A model generated the notes under the pieces. It saw only the letters and a program-made list of their open reading frames with translations. It had not been told where the DNA came from and ran no database searches. Shown in pieces: positions 7,601 through 12,922 of a stretch of 12,922 nt of DNA. The position numbers and the translations under genes were made by a program. The first letter of the stretch is position 1, and each line of letters opens with the position of its first letter. This DNA comes from Clostridia bacterium (lineage in GTDB: Bacteria > Bacillota_A > Clostridia > Oscillospirales > Acutalibacteraceae), in the NCBI GenBank assembly GCA_017549665.1, contig JAFYUD010000084.1:1-12922 (forward strand), read 5' to 3'.

Positions 7601-10138
7601 TGTGATGGGATCAATAGGCTTACCATTATTTACATTGAATGAAACTGTGTAAGTAACAAGTTCCCAGTGAGCATAGAATGTTGATTCACCGTCAACTGTA
7701 TAGATAAAAGCTTCGTCAACTTTTTCGCCGCCTTCAGCCTGTGTATACCAACCGAGGAAGTTGTAACCGGGTCTTGTTGCAACGGGAAGAGTTTCGTTTG
7801 CATCAAGATAGGCATCATATGTTGCCTGAATTGTTGTCTTGTCTGCTGTTGCATCTGATACTCCTGTTGTATCGTTGAGATCAAATGAAACTGTATACTT
7901 GTTTGCAGTCCATACTGCAATAAAAGTTACATCACCGTATTTGCCTACAGTGCTGTCACCGGGGTTCAATGTTGAACCTGCAACCCAGTTTCCGACAGAT
8001 TCTTTAACCTTCCAATGACTGAATGTGTAACCTGTTCTTGTAGTTGCGTCGGGAGCAACACCTGCTTCGATGTTATATGAACCGTCGGGTACTGCCACGC
8101 CGAAATCTTCATCTATTATAATAGTATAGGATTTGGGTGTCCATTTGGCATAGATTGTTGAATTGTCAGCAGTTGTATAAACTGTTGAAGCATTTACAGC
8201 TGTGCCGCCTGATGATAATGTATACCAGCCTGCGAAATCATAACCGTCAAGAGTGGGAACGGGAAGAGTGCCTACTGCATTATCAAATGTAACAGTCATT
8301 GAATCCTTTTCGCATTCAGGTTCTGTTACTGCACCTGCAGGAACATTTGTATCAAGATTGATTGTGTAATTATTGGGAGTATAAACTGCCTTGAGAGTTA
8401 CATCGCCGTATTTGCTTACAGCACTTGTACCGGGAGCATATGTAGCACCTGCAACCCAGTTGCCCACACTTTCTTTTACTTCCCAATGGCTGAATGTGTA
8501 ACCTGTTTTTGTTGTTGCTGCAGGAATAACGCCTGCTTCGATGTTATATGCACCGTCTGCAACTGTGTCGCCGCCGTTTTCATCAAGGATGAATTTGTAT
8601 ACGGTAGGAGCCCAGTGTGCATAAACAGTTGTGTTGCCTGCTGTTCTGTAAACAGTATCGGCAGTAATCTGTGTTCCACCCTGAGCTGCATCGAACCAGC
8701 CTGTGAAATCATAAGCTGTAACTGTGGGAACGGGGAGATCACCGATTGCAAGTTCATACTTGACCTGCTTTGATGCGGGTGAAACCTGAGCACCTGATTT
8801 ATTTGCATTGAAGTTAAGTGTATAATTGTTGGGAGTCCATGAAGGTGAAACAGTAATGTTACCGTATTTACCTGAAGGATTAGATGATACACTCTCTCCT
8901 TGTGTCCAGTTTCCGTCTGCAGCTGAAACTACCCAGCCTGCAAATGTATAACCTGTTCTTGAAGGTGTGGGAAGAGAAATACTTGTTGTTTCGATATTGT
9001 AAGCAATATCTGTGTATGCATTACCGTCATATACGGGAGAAATTGTATACTGAACGGGAGTCCAGTTTGCCTGGATTGTTGCACTGTTGTTACCGAAAGT
9101 GAACGTATTGCCGTTCATTGTTCCGTTACCTGCTGTCTTTGTCCAAGATGCAAATGAATAAGCAGGTTTTGTGGGAATTGAAACTTCGAGAGTTTCTGAT
9201 GTGTATTTACCTGTAACGGGGTTTGTTCCGCTGTATGTACCGCCGTTTGCGTCAATGGTAAGTGAATGCGGAACAAAAACATTGGCAATTGAATATGTCT
9301 TGCTTACAGTTGCATTGGATGAATTTCCTGTTGACCATTTTGCTGTGATTGATGCACCGTAATCCGCATCTCTGTTGGGGAATGAAACTGTGGGCGATGC
9401 TGTTGAACCGTTGCTTACTGTACAGTTTGCACCTGTTGTTGTAGGAGCATTCACCCAGTTTACACCATAGTTATCTTCAGCAGTGATAGTTGCTGTTGCA
9501 GAATAGCTTGAACCGTCTCTGTTGACATAAACATTAGTTGTGGGCAGACCGCTTACAGACCAGTTTGTGACATAAGGATATGAACCTGTGCCGATTGAAA
9601 CTGTTGCAGTTCTGTTCTGTGCACTCTCACTGCTGGGGACTGTAAGATCTGCTGTGTTTGATGTTGCAACAACAGAACCGCTCTGATTCATAACTTCAAG
9701 CTTGATAGTTTTGATTCTTACTTCCTGGTATGCAGGTGAACCTGATTTACAGTAAACATAAACCTCAACCTTTGTTGGGAATGCACCTGCAGGAAGAGCA
9801 TTATTTCCTCGGTGTGAACCACCGCTTGAAGGTGCTCCGATTGATGAGTCTGAAGTCCAGTAGTACCAGCCTTCTTTATCTCTATCGAAGGTAATATCAT
9901 CACCTTCAATCTGCATCGAGCTTTCAGAACCGGTACCGTTGTTTGTTTTGTAATAAAGTTTTACATAACAACTTTCGGTATTCTTGTTACCTTGGTCGAG
10001 CTGATAAGATACACGATACTTGTATGTACTGGCACCTGCGTCTGCTTCAGGAGTGAATGCAAACATACAGGTAAGTGCTGTTGCCATAACAAGGAACAGT
10101 ACCACGATGTGTCGAGAATAAGTTTTAATTTTCGACAT
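4613..10138 (-). CDS. Giant secreted InlB B-repeat-like (Listeria-Bacteroides repeat) protein with Cys/His tail
   Basis: The protein has 1841 residues. Residues 1 to about 36 are a signal peptide with an Ala-rich cleavage region. Residues 37 to about 290 form a Ser/Thr/Gly-rich N-terminal region I do not recognise, with an internal stretch (about 190-290) that may hold two Ig-like folds. From about 291 to 904, modules carry the GYxFxGW and YAxWTPxxYTI pattern of Listeria-Bacteroides repeats (PF09479-like). From 905 to 1620 a second repeat class alternates TYTFxGWTP...VxGxxTYTA and GYTGxW...TMPAxxxTI units. Residues 1645-1697 and 1727-1779 are duplicates ending YNxxTGxLTIN. After an acidic Pro/Asp linker (1781-1798) come CGCNCH (1801-1806), a Phe-rich helix, and CACGAAHW (1834-1841). 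There is no LPXTG motif, dockerin or SLH domain. The ATG at 10136-10138 has GGGAGG 7 bases upstream. It is likely a surface adhesin or structural protein; no catalytic domain is evident. Confidence 0.9.
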   Translation of the reverse strand: MSKIKTYSRHIVVLFLVMATALTCMFAFTPEADAGASTYKYRVSYQLDQGNKNTESCYVKLYYKTNNGTGSESSMQIEGDDITFDRDKEGWYYWTSDSSIGAPSSGGSHRGNNALPAGAFPTKVEVYVYCKSGSPAYQEVRIKTIKLEVMNQSGSVVATSNTADLTVPSSESAQNRTATVSIGTGSYPYVTNWSVSGLPTTNVYVNRDGSSYSATATITAEDNYGVNWVNAPTTTGANCTVSNGSTASPTVSFPNRDADYGASITAKWSTGNSSNATVSKTYSIANVFVPHSLTIDANGGTYSGTNPVTGKYTSETLEVSIPTKPAYSFASWTKTAGNGTMNGNTFTFGNNSATIQANWTPVQYTISPVYDGNAYTDIAYNIETTSISLPTPSRTGYTFAGWVVSAADGNWTQGESVSSNPSGKYGNITVSPSWTPNNYTLNFNANKSGAQVSPASKQVKYELAIGDLPVPTVTAYDFTGWFDAAQGGTQITADTVYRTAGNTTVYAHWAPTVYKFILDENGGDTVADGAYNIEAGVIPAATTKTGYTFSHWEVKESVGNWVAGATYAPGTSAVSKYGDVTLKAVYTPNNYTINLDTNVPAGAVTEPECEKDSMTVTFDNAVGTLPVPTLDGYDFAGWYTLSSGGTAVNASTVYTTADNSTIYAKWTPKSYTIIIDEDFGVAVPDGSYNIEAGVAPDATTRTGYTFSHWKVKESVGNWVAGSTLNPGDSTVGKYGDVTFIAVWTANKYTVSFDLNDTTGVSDATADKTTIQATYDAYLDANETLPVATRPGYNFLGWYTQAEGGEKVDEAFIYTVDGESTFYAHWELVTYTVSFNVNNGKPIDPITYTVEDELVLPEAVRDGYEFVTWRFLQASTGSWVRNTTYSGDLGDKNWGNVTLTADYKILTYTITWDINGEIETSEHEFNTYPSHADPAVTTDPYYEYKFIGWTPDIDLVTGPATYTAVFEKSPKSYEIKWVDEDGDVIHSGLLGYGETIPTDVVSAPGKEGYTVAWDYSGNVTMPAQNIVVKPVYTPIKYKITWNVEGTEFHYDMVDYDSLPVYSGTTPVKAADSKYTYTFAGWTPELSVVKGEVTYEATFDKTPNSYTIYWYAEDNSLVASHVLAYGSAITNIPQVPEKIGSVGSWVDVPETMPDHDVKIYPAYVKGALVTWYLDGTSTGAYYQQGFENGTQIEYNRSNPEKPADAEYTYTFIGWSETVDGELISGYPVAGSTDIVYYAVYSKTPNEYTITWKADGNVVLEETIAYGSGIVNVPAIPDKKGHTGKWEAFPSTMPATNVTVNVKYTPNDYTITWVVGDNVYPTLFTYGTMPVFTGVTYKPSTETTDFTFTGWDKDITLVEGDTTYTAKYAESARKYTVTWQYENGVVIDTDKVENGAAITYIPTIAEKEGHEAKYEIPEVMPTNDITIVVTYEAKSYTITWVTPSGTYEEIWKYGETPVYDTETYGVPVKESTPEKQYTFLTWSPTVSTVKGDTTYTAIFSETARKYTVVWYVDGEFYETRDIAYGSIIPTLSVPAKNGYIGNWDNPYRTMPAKDLTINAEYTARKYTVYWKVEGLTVYSASVSYGDSIPAQKVPDKLGYTGEWVNVPDKMPAENITITAEYKANEYNVTWRVDGVDNTDVATYGVDYVITFTGETLPEDVRITVGGTTLAAENYTYNLETGVLTINGAAILGDIYVTARALGGKLDVVINSTNASLSNQNTTINERQTYHTTIIPEKGYLLPDFVEIYIDGRLVTSGYVYNSSTGKLTINAEIIVGPVEIAFDCPPDPDYDPSAPEEDESVTNCGCNCHSKNAFVKFFFDFATFLRKLFGMEQHRYCACGAAHW
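4616..4738 (-). other. C-terminal Cys/His tail of the repeat protein
   Basis: Residues 1801-1841 hold CGCNCHSK, an amphipathic Phe/Leu-rich helix (FVKFFFDFATFLRKLFG) and CACGAAHW. Five Cys and two His flank the helix, which suggests metal binding, thiol chemistry or a paired hairpin fold. The layout parallels the tail of the ubiquitin-like protein at 181-279. Confidence 0.65.
4802..5206 (-). repeat. Duplicated C-terminal module of the repeat protein
   Basis: Residues 1645-1697 (5048-5206) and 1727-1779 (4802-4960) share the pattern LPxxVxIxxxGxxLxxxxYxYNxxTGxLTINxxxIxGxxxI. Each is about 53 residues, separated by 29. They differ from the GW-type repeats before them and probably form two small beta domains that present the stalk end to the Cys tail. 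Confidence 0.6.
5279..7426 (-). repeat. Alternating two-unit repeats in the C-terminal half of the repeat protein
   Basis: Residues 905-1620 contain two unit types of about 60-75 residues. Type C has a YTITW start, a YTFxGW core and an end like VxGDTTYTAxF (around 905, 1034, 1164, 1303, 1431). Type D has a YTVxWxxDG start, YGxxIP, GYTGxW and a TMPAxxxTI end (around 967, 1099, 1241, 1367, 1497, 1561). They alternate C-D five times and close with an extra D, suggesting growth by duplication of a C-D pair. Confidence 0.65.
7661..9058 (-). repeat. Three ~155-residue composite repeats in the repeat protein
   Basis: Residues 361-510, 511-667 and 668-826 each combine an A unit (AYNIE, GYTFxxW, NWVAG, KYGDVT) and a B unit (LPVPT, YDFAGW, GGT, TVY, IYAxWTP). 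The second and third A units are most alike: both contain YNIEAGV, YTFSHW and KVKESVGNWVAG-like strings at a 157-residue period, indicating recent duplication. Confidence 0.65.
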
Positions 10139-10157
10139 ATAATTTCCTCCCTTAATA

Positions 10158-10188
10158 GGCTTTTGTGATATTTGCAGTTATAAAAGCC
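10158..10188 (-). promoter_or_regulatory. Leader hairpin upstream of the repeat-protein start
   Basis: Within the roughly 60-base leader, GGCTTTT (minus strand, from 10188) pairs with AAAAGCC (to 10158) around a 17-base loop. The hairpin ends 6 bases before the GGGAGG at 10151-10146. It has no U-tract, so it is not a terminator. It might tune mRNA stability or ribosome access; it matches no riboswitch I know. Confidence 0.3.
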
Positions 10189-10205
10189 CATAATTATTCA
10201 GTGAA

Positions 10206-10234
10206 AGTATATCATAAATTGTCAACAATTTCAA
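10206..10234 (-). promoter_or_regulatory. Promoter of the repeat-protein gene
   Basis: On the minus strand, -35 TTGAAA (10229-10234), a 17-base spacer and -10 TATACT (10206-10211) with an upstream TGA. Transcription would start near 10199. A TTGACA also occurs inside the spacer but is only 8 bases from the -10, too close to serve it. Confidence 0.7.
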
Positions 10235-10339
10235 TATAAGAATTTTATTTTCTTATGTTCTCTTTGTAAAAAATATATTAATTATAATGTTAATAATGCA
10301 CAAATCAGAATTTGTCTGGATGATTTGAATTAACCAATC

Positions 10340-10508
10340 GTAGGGACCGATGCCCACATCGGTCCGCATTTGTCAAAGACAAATCGGAAATCTTCGATTT
10401 CCGCAAAGCGAACAAATTAATTCATTCAGTTTATTGATATTTAACGGTGTACCACCGTTATTGCTCCGTAAACTACGCAATCGGACCGATGTGGGCATCG
10501 GTCCCTAC
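10340..10508. repeat. 169-bp element with perfect 27-bp terminal inverted repeats
   Basis: The arms at 10340-10366 and 10482-10508 are perfect inverted complements, beginning GTAGGGACCGATG and ending CATCGGTCCCTAC. Each arm is itself a hairpin (GGACCGATG, loop CCCA, CATCGGTCC). Between them lie more triloop palindromes: ATTTGTC/GACAAAT (10368-10384), CGGAAATC/GATTTCCG (10385-10403), CGC/GCG (10402-10410) and TAACGGTG/CACCGTTA (10442-10460). There is no convincing ORF. No target duplication is visible at the ends. It resembles a MITE- or REP-type non-autonomous mobile repeat. Confidence 0.7.
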
Positions 10509-10529
10509 ATAATTTGTTTTTACCGAGAA

Positions 10530-10553
10530 CGGACGCCCGATGGGCGCCCCTAC
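10530..10553. repeat. Third, divergent copy of the GTAGGG-type palindromic repeat
   Basis: This copy starts CGGACGCCC and ends GGGCGCCCCTAC, sharing the CGGAC start and CCCTAC end with the arm at 10482-10508 and lying in the same orientation, 21 bases away. The core differs but keeps palindromy (GGACGCCC, loop GAT, GGGCGCCC, one mismatch). Same termini with a different self-complementary core suggests a repeat family held together by structure. Confidence 0.6.
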
Positions 10554-10599
10554 GTTGTGATTTTCAAATTTAATGTAACCGACAAATTATTGTTTATGG

Positions 10600-10628
10600 T
10601 TGACTGCACATTTCTTTTATGTTAAAAT
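10600..10628 (+). promoter_or_regulatory. Promoter of the MurT/GatD-like operon
   Basis: A -35 hexamer TTGACT (10600-10605), a 17-base spacer and a -10 hexamer TAAAAT (10623-10628) preceded by TGT (extended -10). Transcription would start near 10635, leaving a leader of about 28 bases with GGGAG at 10651-10655. Confidence 0.65.
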
Positions 10629-10662
10629 TAGGTATTATAAATTTTCGTAAGGGAGAAAGACA

Positions 10663-12039
10663 ATGTTAAAATTCCTTATCGCCTTTTTTGCAGGCAAATG
10701 CGCAAAAATTCTTCTTAAGCTCCTCGGCAAGAGAGCGACCCATTTCCCGGGAAAACTTGCTTTAAAAATATGCCCTGATTTCCTCAGGTATATCGGCAAA
10801 CCGAAGAATATAATCTGCGTTACGGGCACAAACGGAAAGACAAGCACCTGTAATATGATTGAAGACTGTCTCCGTCAGGACAACATCAGAGTCCTTGACA
10901 ACAGTTTCGGATCAAATACTCTTCCCGGCATATGCGCAACATTCATCGATGGCGTAAACCTTTTCAACAAGCCCGTTTTCGACACGTGTGTACTTGAAGT
11001 TGACGAAAGAAGCTCACTTCATATCTATAAATATGTCACTCCCACATATTTTATCTGCTCAAACCTTTTCCGTGACTCCGTTATGAGAAATGCACACACA
11101 GAGTTTATTTTCTCAATGATCAATGACTATCTCCCCTCTTCTACAAAGCTCATTCTCAACGGTGACGATGTTATCAGCTCAAGACTCGGCAAGGGTGTGA
11201 ATGAAACACGAATTTTCTTCGGTGTGGACAAGCTTGAAGGCGAGAAAACAGAAGACCACAATATCATCAATGACGGCAGAGCGTGTCCGGAATGCGGGGC
11301 TAAGATGATTTTTGATTTCAAGCGTTATCATCACATCGGAAAGGCTCATTGTTCAAGATGCGAAATGGCTTCTCCCGTATCGGATTATGTTGTAAAATCG
11401 GTAGACGAAAAGGCTATGACAATGACCGTTTCGCTCAAAGGCAAGGAATTTGTATTCCCTATGATAAACGAAGCAATTTTCAACATTTATAATGAAGTTT
11501 CGGTTATTGCACTCCTTACGGAATACGGTTTTGAACCTGAAAAAATTGCTTCATTTATGAAAAATCTTCACATCACTTCAACCCGTTATAACGAAACTCA
11601 GGCAGGCGATGTGAGAGTTATCTGCACAATGCTCAAGGGCTATAATCCTATTGCCTGTTCAAGAAACTGCCACACAGCACTTATCAGAGAAGGCAGAAAA
11701 GCTGTTTTCTTTATGGTTGACGATATCCACAATGAGCAGGACGACTCAGAGAGCATCACATGGCACTATGAAGCCGATTATGAAGCTCTCAATGACGATT
11801 CAATCACGCATATTTTTGCATCGGGTCCCCGTTCGCTTGACGTAAAATACAGACTTCTTCTTGCAGGCATCCCCGAAGAAAAAATCACCGTCGGCAGACA
11901 TGAAGCTGACGTTATTGAGAAAATGACTCTCGAAAATACAGATTCACTTCTCATTTTCTACGATATGCACCGTTATGACAAGCTTGAAAAAGAAGTCAAG
12001 CCTGCAATCGTGAAAAAATTTGCAAAGGAGGACAAATAA
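10663..12039 (+). CDS. MurT-like Mur ligase (lipid II isoglutaminyl synthase subunit family), divergent
   Basis: The protein has 458 residues. MurT activates the D-glutamate of lipid II with ATP so that GatD-supplied ammonia can convert it to D-isoglutamine. Visible features are a hydrophobic, basic N-terminus typical of MurT (1-45), the P-loop VTGTNGKTST (53-62), LEVDE (111-115), NLFRD (134-138), LNGDD (165-169), a zinc-ribbon-like CPEC...CSRC (208-211 and 230-233), and a C-terminal DUF1727-type domain (from about 313). Differences from canonical MurT are that the usual RDQLDRYGE stretch reads RDSVMRNAHTE, and the SWLWDxDFE block reads TWHYEADYE (366-374), so Glu370 probably sits where the Asp completing GatD's catalytic triad is expected (alignment by eye from memory). 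GGGAG precedes the ATG by 7 bases. The stop is one base before the GatD-like start. The family is sure; its exact reaction is uncertain. Confidence 0.85.
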   Translation: MLKFLIAFFAGKCAKILLKLLGKRATHFPGKLALKICPDFLRYIGKPKNIICVTGTNGKTSTCNMIEDCLRQDNIRVLDNSFGSNTLPGICATFIDGVNLFNKPVFDTCVLEVDERSSLHIYKYVTPTYFICSNLFRDSVMRNAHTEFIFSMINDYLPSSTKLILNGDDVISSRLGKGVNETRIFFGVDKLEGEKTEDHNIINDGRACPECGAKMIFDFKRYHHIGKAHCSRCEMASPVSDYVVKSVDEKAMTMTVSLKGKEFVFPMINEAIFNIYNEVSVIALLTEYGFEPEKIASFMKNLHITSTRYNETQAGDVRVICTMLKGYNPIACSRNCHTALIREGRKAVFFMVDDIHNEQDDSESITWHYEADYEALNDDSITHIFASGPRSLDVKYRLLLAGIPEEKITVGRHEADVIEKMTLENTDSLLIFYDMHRYDKLEKEVKPAIVKKFAKEDK

Positions 12040-12040
12040 A

Positions 12041-12748
12041 ATGAAAATTGAAATCCTTTACAACGATTATCTCATTTTCGGTGACGGCGCAAATGTTGAT
12101 TACATCGTAAAATGCCTTCCCGAGGCAGAAGTAATTTATACTTCAATCCACGACAAGCCTTATTTTGCAGAAAATGAGCCCGACCTTATCTATATGGGAG
12201 CCATGAGTGAAAACAATCAGGAAAGAGCAATCGAAGCACTTATGCCTTATAAAGACAGGCTTGTTGAGCTTATTGAAAAAGGTTCACATATCCTCTTTAC
12301 TTCAACATCCTGCGATGTTCTTGGTAAATATATCATTGACGGTGACAGAAAGATTGAGTGTCTCGGTCTTTTCGATTTCACGGTTGAAAGAAAGATGCTC
12401 AAGCGATTCAATGCTATGACTCTGGGCAATTACAACGGCTATGAAATGATGGGATTCAAGAGCCAGTTCGGTGTTGCAACACCATCTGCTGACTGCAACG
12501 AATTCTTCTTTGACGTAACAAGAGGTTCCGGACTTTATAAAAATTTCAACAAGGAAGGTTTCAAGAGAAACAACCTTATTGCAACATACATCATCGGTCC
12601 TTTCCTTATCCTCAACCCGCTTTTCACAAAGGAGTGGCTGAGTGATATTTCGGGAAAAGAAATCACACTACCCTTTGAAGACCTTGCAATGGAATGCTAT
12701 AAAAACCGCCTTGCGGAATTCAAAGATGAAAACAGAAAGATTGAGTAA
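12041..12748 (+). CDS. GatD-like class I amidotransferase homologue lacking catalytic residues
   Basis: The protein has 235 residues, near the usual length of GatD (about 243 in Staphylococcus aureus). GatD hydrolyses glutamine and passes ammonia to MurT. Aligned by eye to remembered S. aureus GatD, shared blocks are DLIYMG (48-53), VLGKY...LGLFDF (93-113) and TYxxGPFL (182-189). The nucleophile elbow ICGGYQ reads TSTSCD (87-92), putting Ser88 at the catalytic Cys and removing both glycines. The catalytic His of TYLHGP reads Ile185. The GFENHGGRT segment reads GFKSQFGVAT. Glutaminase activity is therefore unlikely. The ATG at 12041 is chosen over an in-frame upstream ATG at 12020 because AAAGGAGG lies at 12024-12031, inside the longer reading. 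It overlaps nothing and sits one base after the MurT-like stop, so translation is probably coupled. It may be a structural or regulatory partner of the ligase. Confidence 0.8.
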   Translation: MKIEILYNDYLIFGDGANVDYIVKCLPEAEVIYTSIHDKPYFAENEPDLIYMGAMSENNQERAIEALMPYKDRLVELIEKGSHILFTSTSCDVLGKYIIDGDRKIECLGLFDFTVERKMLKRFNAMTLGNYNGYEMMGFKSQFGVATPSADCNEFFFDVTRGSGLYKNFNKEGFKRNNLIATYIIGPFLILNPLFTKEWLSDISGKEITLPFEDLAMECYKNRLAEFKDENRKIE

Positions 12749-12751
12749 AGT

Positions 12752-12781
12752 AACAGGCACGGGAAACCGTGTCTGTTTTTT
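12752..12781 (+). terminator. Terminator of the MurT/GatD-like operon
   Basis: ACAGGCACGG (12753-12762), a GAAA tetraloop and CCGTGTCTGT (12767-12776) form a 10-bp stem with one G-T wobble, extended by an A-T pair, followed by a run of Ts to 12781. It lies 4 bases after the stop codon at 12746-12748. Confidence 0.85.
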
Positions 12782-12783
12782 AT

Positions 12784-12905
12784 CAGAATTTATCGCTGAG
12801 CGATAAATTCTGAATGATATATTTTTCCTGCGGAAAAATATGATGTTATGCTACGCAAAATGATGTATGACCTACGGTCAAATGATGCGTTTGCCTACGG
12901 CAAAC
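12784..12905. repeat. Tandem array of triloop mini-palindromes separated by ATGATG-like spacers
   Basis: Five consecutive palindromes have three-base loops: 12784-12812 (13-bp stem, loop TGA), 12819-12841 (10-bp stem, loop TGC), 12846-12860 (6 bp with one mismatch, loop TAC), 12868-12880 (5 bp, loop TAC) and 12889-12905 (7 bp, loop TAC). Spacers are short and mostly read ATGATG (or ATGATA). Stem sequences differ while loop length and spacer persist. The array begins right after the operon terminator and continues to the window edge. There is no ORF in it, and no constant repeat with unique spacers, so it is not a CRISPR. Confidence 0.7.
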
Positions 12906-12922
12906 ATTTCGGAAGGGCTTCG

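Noticed and set aside
10139..10205. Riboswitch in the leader of the repeat-protein gene
   Set aside because: The leader is only about 60 bases, with one simple stem and no terminator or known aptamer core.
10350..10625. Plus-strand ORF of 91 codons in the divergent intergenic region
   Set aside because: It lies across the inverted-repeat element and its third copy; its codons are palindromic repeat DNA, with no ribosome binding site.
12020..12040. Upstream in-frame start for the GatD-like gene
   Set aside because: It overlaps the MurT-like gene and has no ribosome binding site; AAAGGAGG sits correctly before the ATG at 12041 and family members begin at that point.
12784..12922. CRISPR array
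   Set aside because: There is no constant direct repeat of 23-40 bases with unique spacers; the similar part is a short spacer and the variable part is palindromic.

Overview
The window looks like chromosomal DNA from a low-GC, Gram-positive gut Clostridia, most plausibly Oscillospiraceae/Ruminococcaceae. The grounds are strong AGGAGG-type ribosome binding sites, TG-extended -10 promoters, U-tract hairpin terminators, a MurT/GatD-like pair, and a very long InlB B-repeat-type secreted protein. The taxonomic call is inference; there is no rRNA or marker gene here.

Layout. (1) 1-144: non-coding. It holds a promoter and Shine-Dalgarno pointing left, to a gene that begins just outside the window, plus a plus-strand terminator hairpin. 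(2) 4513-143, minus strand: one transcription unit with its own promoter and terminator, encoding a GPH/MFS sugar transporter with a long cytoplasmic tail, a cytoplasmic GH125 alpha-mannosidase, and a small secreted protein whose mature part is a near-perfect ubiquitin fold sequence (about 76% identical to human ubiquitin over 72 residues by my count) lacking the conjugating Gly-Gly. (3) 10234-4570, minus strand: a monocistronic 1841-residue secreted repeat protein with its own promoter and terminator. (4) 10139-10662: a divergent intergenic region with both promoters, a 169-bp element bounded by perfect 27-bp inverted repeats, and a related third repeat copy. (5) 10600-12781, plus strand: a two-gene operon for a MurT-like Mur ligase and a GatD-like amidotransferase that appears to have lost its glutaminase active site. 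(6) 12784-12922: a tandem array of mini-palindromes with three-base loops, running off the right edge.

How the genes fit together. The transporter and GH125 form a credible uptake and intracellular cleavage route for alpha-1,6-linked manno-oligosaccharides (host N-glycan or yeast mannan fragments). The ubiquitin-like protein is translated from the same message but secreted. It and the giant repeat protein next door both end in a short Cys/His motif followed by a Phe-rich helix, which suggests a shared surface or envelope fate. The MurT/GatD-like pair is a separate unit that may act on cell-wall precursors, but probably not by ordinary glutamine-dependent amidation.

The most unusual items are the secreted ubiquitin mimic, the shared C-terminal Cys/His tail, and the catalytically degenerate GatD partner.
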